Source of the DNA: Candidatus Nitrotoga sp. CP45
GTDB taxonomy: Bacteria; Pseudomonadota; Gammaproteobacteria; Burkholderiales; Gallionellaceae
DNA: 64,000 nucleotides
Reading direction: 5' to 3'
NCBI GenBank assembly: GCA_945874105.1
Contig: CAMCFJ010000013.1
Location: 1 to 64,000 of the forward strand
Made by a program: the position numbers and the translations under genes
Shown: in pieces, positions 54,211 through 64,000 of the stretch
Layout: each line of letters starts with the position of its first letter
Numbering within the stretch: the stretch's first letter is position 1
Notes under the pieces: generated by a model
Database searches by the model: none
Seen by the model: the letters and a program-made list of their open reading frames with translations, nothing else
What the model was told of the DNA's origin: nothing

Positions 54211-54366
54211 TGTAGGGTGGGCACGTTTTTGTGCCCACGCGGATCGTCATTTTGGGGCAGACAGCAAGCGCAGCCTGGGCTAGCGTAGATCGTGTCGGTG
54301 ATTCGATTTCCACCTTCGGCGACGGTGAGATTTTCTACGTGGGCACAAAAACGTGCCCACCCTACA
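54211..54366. repeat. MITE-like element with 29-bp terminal inverted repeats
   Basis: TGTAGGGTGGGCAC with GTTTTTGTGCCCACG (54211-54239) is repeated in perfect inversion at 54338-54366. Each terminal repeat is itself a hairpin (GTGGGCAC/GTGCCCAC). The 98-bp interior has no gene. A truncated copy lies at 48607-48671. Bases 54063-54210, between xre and this element, show no gene. Confidence 0.8.
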
Positions 54367-54381
54367 GGGCTAGAATTCACC

Positions 54382-54464
54382 AAATTTACAGACCGATTGA
54401 AACAGGAAGTACAGTTTTATTCAAGGCAATGAATGCTTGCCCACGCTATTGCCTTTAACAAACG
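54382..54464. repeat. Right 83-bp direct repeat bounding the accessory island
   Basis: Matches 48476-48558 with 3 differences. It lies 15 bases after the MITE and 46 bases before the nadE ATG. If an ancestor had a single copy between divergent mtnP and nadE, the island entered at this site. Confidence 0.85.
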
Positions 54465-54509
54465 TTGGTATGATACCCATCCATTACCTATTTGAACTCA
54501 GAACTCAAG

Positions 54510-56114
54510 ATGAAACTTGCGGTTGCACAAATCAATTGCATGCTGGGTGACTTGGCGGGCAATTCTGCCAAGATCCTTGCGTATGCAGAAAAGGCCCAGC
54601 AACAGGGGGCCACTTTGCTGCTTACGCCTGAGTTGAGCTTATGCGGTTATCCACCAGAAGACCTGCTGTTACGGACTGGGTTTTACCGTACCTGCGATCA
54701 GGCATTGCATGAACTTGCGCAACAGATTGGGGGGCTCACCGTGGTAGTGGGGCATCCGCATGAGGTAGACGGCAAGCGCTATAACGCTGCCTCGGTGTTG
54801 CGCGACGGCAAGATTATCGCCACCTATCACAAGCATGAGTTGCCGAACTACAGTGTGTTCGACGAAAGACGCTATTTCGCGCCCGGTAATTCGCCCTGCA
54901 TTTTTGAAATTCAGGGCGTCAAATTTGCTCTTAACATTTGCGCTGATATCTGGAAGGATCATACAGCGCAACTTGCATACGAAGCAGGCGCGCAAGTGTT
55001 GTTGGTGCTGAACGCCTCTCCGTATCACATCGACAAACAGTCATTGCGCTATAAAACCATTCGTGATCGTATCGATGAAACCGGCCTGGCGGTTATATAT
55101 GCAAACATGGTGGGCGGACAGGATGAGTTGGTGTTCGATGGCGCTTCGTTTGCAATGGATGCACAGGGCACGCTAACGCATCAGTTCGTTTCTTTTGAAG
55201 AAACGCTAGCGCTGATTGAAATCCACGACGGCAAGCTGATGACTGGCGAGATAATTCCTGCTCTCACACATGAGGATAGCATCTATCGCGCGCTGTGCCT
55301 GGGAGTGCAGGACTATGTCGGCAAGAACCGCTTCCCGGGTGTGTTATTGGGTTTATCCGGTGGTATCGATTCGGCGCTGACCTTGGCGGTGGCAGTGGAT
55401 GCGCTGGGTGCGGACAAGGTGCACGCGGTAATGATGCCATCGCCCTATACCGCGCAAATCAGCCTGGATGATGCACGCGAAATGGCCGTCATACTTGGTG
55501 TGCGCTACGATGAATTAGACATCAAGCCGGCGTTTGACGCTTATCTCACTACATTAGATGAGATGTTCAAGGGGCTAACACCTAACACCGCCGAAGAAAA
55601 TTTACAGGCTCGCATACGTGGCAATTTGTTGATGGCTTTGTCCAACAAGTTTGGCTCTTTGGTGCTGACGACGGGCAACAAGTCGGAAATGACCGTCGGC
55701 TATTGCACCCTATACGGCGATATGGCGGGCGGTTTTGCAGTGCTCAAAGACGTCAGCAAAACCTGGGTATATCGTCTGGCTACCTACCGTAACAGCTTGA
55801 GCCGGGTAATCCCGGAGCGCATCATCACACGACCGCCCAGTGCAGAATTAAAGCCCGATCAGACCGACCAGGATAGCTTGCCGCCTTACGATGTACTGGA
55901 TGGCATCATGTCTTGTTATGTGGAGCAGAATTTAACCATCGCTGAAATCGTGGCACATGGCTATACCGAGACGGATGTAAATCGAGTAGTGAATATGATC
56001 CGCGTCAACGAATACAAGCGCCGCCAAGCACCCGTTGGAGTGCGTATTACCGACCGCGGCTTTGGCAAGGACTGGCGCTATCCAATCACCGTGCGTTATC
56101 AGGACGGCTTTTAG
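54510..56114 (+). CDS. nadE: Glutamine-dependent NAD+ synthetase
   Basis: A 534-residue two-domain enzyme that makes NAD+ from deamido-NAD+ with ammonia released from glutamine. The N-terminal nitrilase-type glutaminase has LLLTPELSLCGYPPEDLLLR (Glu), YHKHELPNYSVFDERRYF (Lys) and FALNICADIWKDH (Cys). The C-terminal synthetase has the PP-loop GLSGGIDSALTLAVAVDALG and LVLTTGNKSEMTVGYCTLYG. The ATG at 54510 fits the family start (MKLAVAQINC); the open frame begins 18 bases earlier at a TTG. Confidence 0.94.
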   Translation: MKLAVAQINCMLGDLAGNSAKILAYAEKAQQQGATLLLTPELSLCGYPPEDLLLRTGFYRTCDQALHELAQQIGGLTVVVGHPHEVDGKRYNAASVLRDGKIIATYHKHELPNYSVFDERRYFAPGNSPCIFEIQGVKFALNICADIWKDHTAQLAYEAGAQVLLVLNASPYHIDKQSLRYKTIRDRIDETGLAVIYANMVGGQDELVFDGASFAMDAQGTLTHQFVSFEETLALIEIHDGKLMTGEIIPALTHEDSIYRALCLGVQDYVGKNRFPGVLLGLSGGIDSALTLAVAVDALGADKVHAVMMPSPYTAQISLDDAREMAVILGVRYDELDIKPAFDAYLTTLDEMFKGLTPNTAEENLQARIRGNLLMALSNKFGSLVLTTGNKSEMTVGYCTLYGDMAGGFAVLKDVSKTWVYRLATYRNSLSRVIPERIITRPPSAELKPDQTDQDSLPPYDVLDGIMSCYVEQNLTIAEIVAHGYTETDVNRVVNMIRVNEYKRRQAPVGVRITDRGFGKDWRYPITVRYQDGF

Positions 56115-56495
<381 letters not shown>

Positions 56496-56670
56496 GATAT
56501 TTATTTGCTGTCTTCGCGAACACATTCAAAATTGCAAATCGGACGAATTGTCGATTCAAATAGTTCCGGATTTTTTGAAATTTTCAAGAAAATACAAGCC
56601 ACGCACTCTTCCGAATAGTCGAGAAATCCAGTACAGTACTTGCCCGCCATAACCAATAAGAGCAAAAACG

Positions 56671-56901
56671 ATGAGTACAAAAGGGCAACAATTACAAGAC
56701 CCGTTCCTGAATGCACTACGCAAGGAACATGTGCAGGTCGCCATTTATCTGGTAAATGGCATCAAGCTGCAAGGTCAAGTCGAGTCATTCGACCAGTATG
56801 TGGTACTACTGAAAAATTCAATCACGCAAATGGTCTACAAGCACGCCATTTCCACTATTGTTCCGGTACGCGCCATAACCATTCCATTAGACGCTGAGTA
56901 A
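56671..56901 (+). CDS. hfq: RNA chaperone Hfq
   Basis: A 76-residue Sm-like hexamer that pairs small RNAs with messages. [40 protein letters not shown] and the Sm2 motif [12 protein letters not shown] are intact. The C-terminal tail is short, as usual in Betaproteobacteria. Its stop overlaps the hflX start (TAATG), so the two genes are coupled. Confidence 0.96.
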   Translation: MSTKGQQLQDPFLNALRKEHVQVAIYLVNGIKLQGQVESFDQYVVLLKNSITQMVYKHAISTIVPVRAITIPLDAE

Positions 56902-58031
56902 TGCACAAAAGCACTGCGGTAATTAACACGGCAGTATTAGTCAGTTTGGATTTGGGTGCGCCGGATTACGCAGAAAGCCGGGAAGAATTGCGCCTGTTGG
57001 CGGAAAGCGCGGGTGTACGTTGCGTCGCGTTAGTGGAAGGACGGCGGCATCGTCCTGATGCGTCATTATTTGCGGGTAGCGGCAAGGTTGATGAAATAGC
57101 CGCCATCGTGGAGCAGAACGAAGTTCCGCTGGTCATTTTCAACCACGACCTGTCCCCTGCGCAAATGCGCAATCTTACCGCTCGAATCAAGGCACGTGTC
57201 ATTGACCGCACCATGCTGATCCTGGATATCTTCGCCCTGCGTGCTCAAAGCCATGAAGGTAAGGTGCAAGTGGAACTGGCACAGCTTAAATATCTTTCCA
57301 CACGTTTGGTCGGAATGAATACCGACATGGGCCAACAGAAATATGCAGTCGGTGCTCGCGGACCAGGCGAAACTCAGTTGGAGCTGGATAGACGCAAACT
57401 GGATAAACGTGTCGTTTTATTGAAGGAACGCCTGGATAAACTTCATCGCCATCGCCAAGTGCTACGCCGGTCACGCACTCGCTCGGATGTGTTGTCGGTG
57501 TCTATCGTTGGCTACACCAATGCAGGCAAGTCTACTTTATTTAATAAATTGACCCACGCGAATGCTTACGTTGCAGATCAGTTGTTTGCCACGCTCGACA
57601 CAACGGCTCGGCGCGTATATATCGAGGGATCGGGCCAGGTGGTATTGTCGGATACGGTCGGCTTCATTCGTCATCTGCCGCATAGTTTGATTGCCGCCTT
57701 TCGCAGCACATTGGACGAAACGGCGCAGGCCGATTTGTTGCTGCATGTAGTGGATGCCAACAGCTCGGAACGATTTGACCAGATAGCTGAAGTTAATAAA
57801 GTATTGCTGGAAATTGGCGCACAGCATATCCCGCAGATTTTGATATTCAACAAGATTGATTTGCAGGATTTACCCGCAAGCGTGCAACGTGACGATTATG
57901 CTAGAATTACGCGCATTTATTTGAGCGCTAAAACGGGCGCGGGGGTAGATGAATTGCGTGCGGCGTTGGCGGAAGTATGCAATACACGGACACAATTGGA
58001 CACCCCTGAAACTAACGATTTGATGGAATAG
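56901..58031 (+). CDS. hflX: Ribosome-associated GTPase HflX
   Basis: A 376-residue GTPase that splits stalled or heat-damaged ribosomes. The N-terminal domain has SLFAGSGKVDEIAAIVEQNE and IDRTMLILDIFALRAQSHEG, then GRGPGETQLELDRR-type motif (GARGPGETQLELDRRKLDKR). The G domain has VSIVGYTNAGKSTLFNKLTH (G1), LDTTARR (switch), DTVGFIRHLPHSLIAAFRST (G3) and FNKIDL (G4). It follows hfq with overlapping stop and start. Confidence 0.95.
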   Translation: MHKSTAVINTAVLVSLDLGAPDYAESREELRLLAESAGVRCVALVEGRRHRPDASLFAGSGKVDEIAAIVEQNEVPLVIFNHDLSPAQMRNLTARIKARVIDRTMLILDIFALRAQSHEGKVQVELAQLKYLSTRLVGMNTDMGQQKYAVGARGPGETQLELDRRKLDKRVVLLKERLDKLHRHRQVLRRSRTRSDVLSVSIVGYTNAGKSTLFNKLTHANAYVADQLFATLDTTARRVYIEGSGQVVLSDTVGFIRHLPHSLIAAFRSTLDETAQADLLLHVVDANSSERFDQIAEVNKVLLEIGAQHIPQILIFNKIDLQDLPASVQRDDYARITRIYLSAKTGAGVDELRAALAEVCNTRTQLDTPETNDLME

Positions 58032-58039
58032 GATGAGTT

Positions 58040-59245
58040 ATGGGATTGAATGACCCTCAATGGGGCAAAAAAAACAACGGCGGCCCACCCGACATAGAAG
58101 CTGTGTTGCGCGACATCAATAAAAAAATCTCCGCGCTGTTCGGCAACAAGGGAGGCGGCACCGGAGACACTGGCGGCGGCGGCAGTTCCAATAAATTCAA
58201 TGCCAGCATCGGCCTGATTTCAGTGGTAGTTGTGCTGATCTGGATCGCTAGCGGATTTTACATCGTGGACGCTAGCCAGCGCGGCGTGGTGCTACGTTTC
58301 GGCAGTTTTGTCGAGACCACTCAGCCCGGCCCGCGCTGGCATATGCCGTTCCCTGTTGAGTCCGTCGAAGTCGTGAATATCAGTCAAGTGAGGACGGTGG
58401 AAATCGGTTACCGTGAAAACGTCAAAAACAAAATTCTAAAAGAGTCGCTGATGTTGACCGATGATGAAAACATCATCGATATTCAATTCGCCGTTCAGTA
58501 CTTCTTGAAAGACCCGGGCGAGTATTTGTTTAATAACCGCGCACCAGATGAAAATGTACGTCAAGCGGCAGAAACTGCAATACGTGAAATTGTCGGCAAG
58601 AACAAGATGGATTTCGTGCTGTACGAAGGACGCGAACAGGTGGCCGCAGCTACTACCAAACTCGCTCAGGATATTCTGGATCGCTATAAATCCGGGATTC
58701 TATTGAGCAAAGTCACCATGCAAAATGCGCAACCGCCCGAACAGGTACAGGCCGCATTCGACGATGCGGTGAAGGCAGGCCAGGACAGGGAACGCCAGAA
58801 GAACGAAGGTCAGGCTTACGCCAATGATGTAATTCCCAGAGCGAAAGGTGCGGCAGCGCGTCTGATGCAGGAGGCAGAAGGTTATCGCCAGCGCGTGATC
58901 GCCAGTGCCGAGGGTGATGCCAGCCGCTTCCAGCAAGTGTTGAAGGAATATGAGAAGGCACCTGCTGTTACTCGTGAACGCATGTATATCGACATGATGC
59001 AACAAATTTTGACCAGCACAAGCAAGGTAATGGTGGACCAGAAGAGTGGTAGCAACCTGCTGTACCTGCCGTTGGACAAGCTGATTCAAAGCACAGCACA
59101 GAGTGCGCCACCTTCACCCGAGACACAAGCAGCGGGCCATACTGAACAACAAGCGGTTCCGCCCGCACCGATGAATGAAGCTGCGGCAGCAATGCCGCGC
59201 GCACGCGAGGAATTGCGTGGCCGCAACAGGGAGGCACGTCAATGA
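58040..59245 (+). CDS. hflK: HflK, SPFH-domain regulator of FtsH
   Basis: A 401-residue membrane protein. A glycine-rich N-terminal tail (GNKGGGTGDTGGGGSSNKFN) precedes one membrane helix (IGLISVVVVLIWIASGFYIV). The SPFH/prohibitin domain follows (DASQRGVVLRFGSFVETTQP, GPRWHMPFPVESVEVVNIS), then a long helix rich in Ala, Glu and Arg and a proline-rich end. With HflC it forms a periplasmic cage around FtsH protease. It overlaps hflC by four bases. Confidence 0.94.
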   Translation: MGLNDPQWGKKNNGGPPDIEAVLRDINKKISALFGNKGGGTGDTGGGGSSNKFNASIGLISVVVVLIWIASGFYIVDASQRGVVLRFGSFVETTQPGPRWHMPFPVESVEVVNISQVRTVEIGYRENVKNKILKESLMLTDDENIIDIQFAVQYFLKDPGEYLFNNRAPDENVRQAAETAIREIVGKNKMDFVLYEGREQVAAATTKLAQDILDRYKSGILLSKVTMQNAQPPEQVQAAFDDAVKAGQDRERQKNEGQAYANDVIPRAKGAAARLMQEAEGYRQRVIASAEGDASRFQQVLKEYEKAPAVTRERMYIDMMQQILTSTSKVMVDQKSGSNLLYLPLDKLIQSTAQSAPPSPETQAAGHTEQQAVPPAPMNEAAAAMPRAREELRGRNREARQ

Positions 59246-60120
59246 AAACCAATTTTGTCAATATTTTGATTGGTGCAGCCGCAGCATTAATCTTGCTCAG
59301 TCTGAGCATGTTCGTGGTAGATCAGCGCCAGACAGTCATCGTGTTACAACTCGGTGAAATGGTAAAAGTAAAGACCGCACCCGGTCTCTATTTCAAAATT
59401 CCACTGATACAGAATGTACGTTATTTCGACTCGCGCATTTTGACCTTTGATAGCATGGAACCAGAACGGTTTATCACCGCTGAAAAGAAAAACGTGATGG
59501 TGGATTCCTTCGTCAAGTGGCGCATCGCCGATGTAAAGCAGTATTACGTCAGTGTGGGCGGGGACGAGGTCCGTGCCAAAACTCGTTTGATGCAGACGGT
59601 AAACTCCAGCATGCGCGAGGAGTTCGGTAAACGAACTATCAATGAAGTGGTTTCCGGCGAACGCGACAAAATCATGAGTACTCTGCGTCAAAAGGCCGAT
59701 TTAGATGCACGCAAAATCGGTGTAGAAGTTCTGGACGTGCGCCTGAAGCGAGTGGATTTCCCGACTGAAATCAGTGAATCGGTATATCGCCGGATGGATG
59801 CCGAGCGTAAACGCGTTGCCAATGGACTACGTGCAACCGGCAATGCCGAGAGCGAGAAGATCCGCGCCGACGCTGACCGGCAACGAGAAGTGACACTCGC
59901 CGATGCATACCGTGATGCGCAAAAAATAAAGGGGGATGGTGATGCGAAATCATCCGCGATTTATGCTGCCGCGTTTGGGCGCAATTCAGAGTTCTATGCA
60001 TTTTATCGCAGCATGGATGCTTATAAACAGAGCTTCAAGAGCAAGAGCGATGTCATGGTGATGGATCCCAGCTCCGCATTCTTTAAGTACCTCAAGGGTT
60101 CCGGTAAGGCGGGCAAATAA
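59242..60120 (+). CDS. hflC: HflC, SPFH-domain regulator of FtsH
   Basis: A 292-residue partner of HflK. A single N-terminal helix (ILIGAAAALILLSLSMFVVD) is followed by the SPFH domain (QRQTVIVLQLGEMVKVKTAP, GLYFKIPLIQNVRYFDSRIL) and a coiled helix with RKRVANGLRATGNAESEKIR. The C-terminal FGRNSEFYAFYRSMDAYKQS is typical. The ATG overlaps the hflK stop. Confidence 0.95.
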   Translation: MKTNFVNILIGAAAALILLSLSMFVVDQRQTVIVLQLGEMVKVKTAPGLYFKIPLIQNVRYFDSRILTFDSMEPERFITAEKKNVMVDSFVKWRIADVKQYYVSVGGDEVRAKTRLMQTVNSSMREEFGKRTINEVVSGERDKIMSTLRQKADLDARKIGVEVLDVRLKRVDFPTEISESVYRRMDAERKRVANGLRATGNAESEKIRADADRQREVTLADAYRDAQKIKGDGDAKSSAIYAAAFGRNSEFYAFYRSMDAYKQSFKSKSDVMVMDPSSAFFKYLKGSGKAGK

Positions 60121-60135
60121 GTAGAGGTTTTCTGT

Positions 60136-60321
60136 ATGCTGACTTATTGGTTTATCGGGTTGGCATTGATGCTGGTTATCGAAGGTATCATGCCGTTTCT
60201 ATTTCCTGCCTTGTGGCGCGATGCGCTTCGCAAACTGGTGCTGTTTTCTGATGGACAAATCCGTTTTATCGGCCTCACTGCCATGCTGTCCGGGCTACTG
60301 TTACTGTATTGGGTGAAATAA
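60136..60321 (+). CDS. DUF2065 family small membrane protein
   Basis: A 61-residue protein of two helices (TYWFIGLALMLVIEGIMPFL and IGLTAMLSGLLLLYWV) joined by PALWRDALRKLVLFSDGQIR. This is the DUF2065 pattern (YjeT-like), nearly always found between hflC and hisZ or purA. It lies 15 bases after hflC, and its stop overlaps the hisZ start (TAATG). The function of the family is not established. Confidence 0.9.
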   Translation: MLTYWFIGLALMLVIEGIMPFLFPALWRDALRKLVLFSDGQIRFIGLTAMLSGLLLLYWVK

Positions 60322-61487
60322 TGCCGAATTCAAATTGGCTATTGCCAGAATACATTCAAGATATGTTGCCGGAAGAGGCATGGCGCATTGAGCGCATGCG
60401 CGCCGATGTGCTTGAATTGCTGCGCCTGTCCGGTTATCAATTAGTAGCGCCACCGCTGCTGGAATATGCCGAGTCTCTGCAGATCATTGGCAACCATGAT
60501 ATGGACTTGCGCACTTTCAAGCTGGTCGACCAATTGAGTGGACGCACCTTGGCGCTACGCGCCGACATCACGCCACAGGTGGCACGCATAGACGCACACC
60601 TGCTCAATCGTCAAGGCATTACCCGGCTGTGCTATGCCGGAAGTGTGCTACACACCCAGCCTGCGGGATTAATGCGTACACGCGAATTATTGCAGATTGG
60701 CGCAGAGCTGTATGGTCACAGCGGTTTGGAAAGTGATCTGGAGGTGCAGCGTTTAATGCTCCAGGCTTTGGCTTTACTCGGTGTTGAAGGGGTTCATCTT
60801 GATCTTGGCCACGTTTCTCTGTTTCGCGCGCTAATCAGTCGCGCGGGAATTCCGAAAAATCTGGAAGTGGAGTTGTCCAACGCATTGCAAGGCAAAAACG
60901 TGCCTGCCTTGCGGCCATTAGTTGCTGATCTGGAGCCGGAAATAAAAAATGCGCTGTTGGCATTGCCAACATTGTACGGTGGGATAGAGGTGATAGCACA
61001 CGCTCGTGCGGCGTTGCCAAATTATCCTGAAGTAGTGGCAGCGCTGAATGAACTGGAACAAGCTGCTGCTCATCTGCAACCTCTGGCACACAGCATAGGC
61101 ATCGATCTTGCCGAGCTTCGAGGCTACAACTACCACAGTGGCATGGTATTTGCCGCTTATCATTCAGGCAGCCATGATGCCATCGCTTTGGGCGGACGTT
61201 ATGACGACGTGGGCATAAGCTTCGGCCGTGCCCGCCCCGCCACCGGCTTTAGCATGGATCTACGCCAGTTGCATGGCTTGCTGGAGCAACACGCGCAACC
61301 TATGGGCATATTGGCACCGCACCGCGATGATTCAGCACTGCATGAAAAAATCGCGCAGCTACGCGCACAGGGGCACGCAGTGATCATTGATTTTCTGGGC
61401 GCTGTGGAGCTGCGCACTGAACTCAATTGTGACAGCGAACTAATCATGCGCGATGGCGCATGGCAGGTGGTAAAAATGAAGCTTTAA
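60321..61487 (+). CDS. hisZ: ATP phosphoribosyltransferase regulatory subunit HisZ
   Basis: A 388-residue class II aminoacyl-tRNA-synthetase-like protein, related to HisRS but without its tRNA-binding domain. WLLPEYIQDMLPEEAWRIER, RTLALRADITPQVARIDAHL and GLMRTRELLQIGAELYGHSG are family motifs. HisZ partners short-form HisG in the first step of histidine synthesis and carries the histidine feedback site. No hisG is in the window. The ATG at 60321 was chosen for coupling to DUF2065. Confidence 0.92.
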   Translation: MPNSNWLLPEYIQDMLPEEAWRIERMRADVLELLRLSGYQLVAPPLLEYAESLQIIGNHDMDLRTFKLVDQLSGRTLALRADITPQVARIDAHLLNRQGITRLCYAGSVLHTQPAGLMRTRELLQIGAELYGHSGLESDLEVQRLMLQALALLGVEGVHLDLGHVSLFRALISRAGIPKNLEVELSNALQGKNVPALRPLVADLEPEIKNALLALPTLYGGIEVIAHARAALPNYPEVVAALNELEQAAAHLQPLAHSIGIDLAELRGYNYHSGMVFAAYHSGSHDAIALGGRYDDVGISFGRARPATGFSMDLRQLHGLLEQHAQPMGILAPHRDDSALHEKIAQLRAQGHAVIIDFLGAVELRTELNCDSELIMRDGAWQVVKMKL

Positions 61488-61523
61488 ACTCACTTGCCAA
61501 GGGGTAGGGGCGGTTTTGAATAA

Positions 61524-62849
<1,326 letters not shown>

Positions 62850-62866
62850 GGGCATCTCCAAAGCAT

Positions 62867-63796
62867 TTATTGCTTCATGATTGCATGGATGTAATTGCTG
62901 GGGATAGCGTATGAAATACCGCTCGGATGGGCTAACACGTTTTCTTTAGTGCCCTTTACAAATACCATATTGAGGATGCCAATAACTTTGCCGGTTTTTG
63001 GGTCAAACAGCGGACTTCCGCTATTCCCGGGATAGGCAGTTCCATCCAATTGAAATACCAAATAGGGTGTGCGAAGCCGCTTGATTATATTAATGTCAAG
63101 CTGTCTCGTGGTCAGCGCTGGGATGACGATAGGGGTAATAGCCGAAACAATGGCCTGGTGTGTCACCGGGTAGAGCCCCAGCACCATGCCAATGGGAAAG
63201 CCGGTAAAGGCAACAGTCTCTCCCTCTTTTACAGTATCTGAATTCCCGATCACCAAGGCAGGCAAAGGTTCGCCACTGATTTTCAAGAGTGCCAAGTCAT
63301 GTTCAGCGTCAACCTCTACTATGGTTGCAGGCCGGGCCTTGGCCGATGCGCCGCGACCCACGAAAATAGCCAGCGATTCCTTTTTTTCCGTGTTTAGTTC
63401 TTGCGGAACAACATGAGCATTGGTAATGATATGGAGACCATCACCTACAGCGAATCCGGTTCCAAGAAAATTGGCAGGCGGCGCTCGAGTGTGCAGCAGG
63501 GTTCCGACAGCTACAATGGAAGGTCTGACCAGGTCTATGGTCTGGGAAAGGTCACCAGCAGATGCGTTGCCAAAATGGCAACACAAGGTCAAAAAAGAGG
63601 TGCTTGTTAATTTAACAGTGAGTAGTTTTATTCGACTGATGGTGCGACGGTACTGATTAACATTGCCCGCACTAACGCCAGCGTCCGGTTTGGGCAGCAA
63701 GCAACCGAACAGACGACTGAAACGCCAACTCCCAACAGACAAATTGATAGGCACCTTGGCAGCGGAACGGTCGGATTTACAAGCATCATCAGTCAC
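62867..63796 (-). CDS. Trypsin-like serine protease (S1C/HtrA-type, no PDZ)
   Basis: A 309-residue frame with a complete catalytic triad: His in HIITNAHVVPQ, Asp in VDAEHDLALLKISG and Ser in YPGNSGSPLFDPKTGKVIGI. The protein stops after the protease domain, so it lacks the PDZ domains of HtrA/DegP. A hydrophobic stretch (LTVKLTSTSFLTLCCHFGNA) preceding SAGDLSQ may be the signal peptide, in which case the true start lies well inside the frame at a non-ATG codon. The start is uncertain. It is convergent with purA (17 bases). Confidence 0.82.
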   Translation of the reverse strand: MTDDACKSDRSAAKVPINLSVGSWRFSRLFGCLLPKPDAGVSAGNVNQYRRTISRIKLLTVKLTSTSFLTLCCHFGNASAGDLSQTIDLVRPSIVAVGTLLHTRAPPANFLGTGFAVGDGLHIITNAHVVPQELNTEKKESLAIFVGRGASAKARPATIVEVDAEHDLALLKISGEPLPALVIGNSDTVKEGETVAFTGFPIGMVLGLYPVTHQAIVSAITPIVIPALTTRQLDINIIKRLRTPYLVFQLDGTAYPGNSGSPLFDPKTGKVIGILNMVFVKGTKENVLAHPSGISYAIPSNYIHAIMKQ

Positions 63797-64000
63797 AATA
63801 ACCCCCCGAAAAAATTGAATATTTCTTTAACAATTATGCGCTTAGGTTGATATCAAGACAAGTGTAACAAATGTAATAGCGGCTCGGAAGAACGCGAAAT
63901 CGGTAAAATACCTAATATATCAATGATTCAAGTGGCAATAACAAAATATAATCACCCATGAATTCCTCCTGCACAGGGACGATCAGACTTAAAAACTGCA
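63797..64000. other. Upstream region of the protease gene
   Basis: AT-rich sequence to the window edge with no gene, tRNA or clear repeat seen. Confidence 0.5.

Noticed and set aside
62850-62866. GGGCATCTCCAAAG after purA as another copy of the 24261-24401 element
   Set aside because: Only about 10 bases resemble the element end, which is too short to support it.

Overview
The window looks like a chromosomal segment of a Betaproteobacterium, probably of the Nitrosomonadales/Gallionellaceae type. This is inferred from gene order and gene types, not from a marker gene: the order nadE-glnB-hfq-hflX-hflK-hflC-DUF2065-hisZ-purA is typical of Betaproteobacteria, and mutL-miaA, the NAD-type malate dehydrogenase and the split pntAa/pntAb/pntB transhydrogenase fit. 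No rRNA, tRNA or CRISPR array was found.

Layout. 1-350: left end of a frameshifted IS200/IS605-type tnpA. 0.5-6.6 kb: an arn (lipid A aminoarabinose) operon in the order arnT-arnE/F-arnB-arnC-arnA(formyltransferase domain only)-arnD. 6.6-14.1 kb: a membrane diguanylate cyclase, then a four-gene signalling operon (receiver protein, PstS-like protein, beta-barrel protein, hybrid kinase). 14.3-18.3 kb: cstA with a ybdD-like partner, mdh and a small one-helix protein. 18.4-22 kb: a CHASE-PAS-GGDEF-EAL protein. 22.3-29.2 kb: pntB, pntAb, pntAa and a 1192-residue NfnAB-like flavoprotein. 29.4-32.2 kb: mutL-miaA. 32.2-36.9 kb: HDOD protein, SH3 lipoprotein, DsbA-like protein, PPK2 and a DUF1499 protein, with two gene remnants (a pgl 3' end and an IS481 transposase 3' end). 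36.9-43.3 kb: an outer-membrane factor/HlyD/RbbA/permease efflux operon. 43.4-45 kb: two Sel1-repeat proteins. 45.3-48.5 kb: mtnP-aldolase-apt-mtnA, a methylthioadenosine salvage operon resembling the DHAP shunt. 48.5-54.5 kb: an accessory island. 54.5-62.8 kb: conserved housekeeping block. 62.9-63.8 kb: a trypsin-like protease.

The most interesting part is the island at 48.5-54.5 kb. It lies between divergent mtnP and nadE and is bounded by two 83-bp direct repeats differing at only 3 positions. It carries, on one strand, an S-adenosylmethionine decarboxylase (speD), a protein-arginine-methyltransferase-like enzyme with the double-E loop, a SET-domain protein, a deoxyhypusine-synthase-like enzyme with the catalytic lysine, a second SET-domain protein and an unrecognised membrane protein. 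A divergent XRE regulator with a 14-bp palindrome lies at the head, and a brnTA toxin-antitoxin pair sits in opposite orientation inside the series. SAM-derived polyamine chemistry next to three protein-methyltransferase-like genes suggests a protein or polyamine modification system that I cannot match to a described one. The MTA-recycling operon immediately outside would dispose of the by-product of aminopropyl transfer.

A second theme is small non-coding repeats placed at gene ends. Two copies of one inverted-repeat element supply the TAG stop codon of the genes they abut, and a 141-bp palindromic element ends one base before the pntAa stop codon. A 156-bp element with 29-bp terminal repeats marks the island edge.
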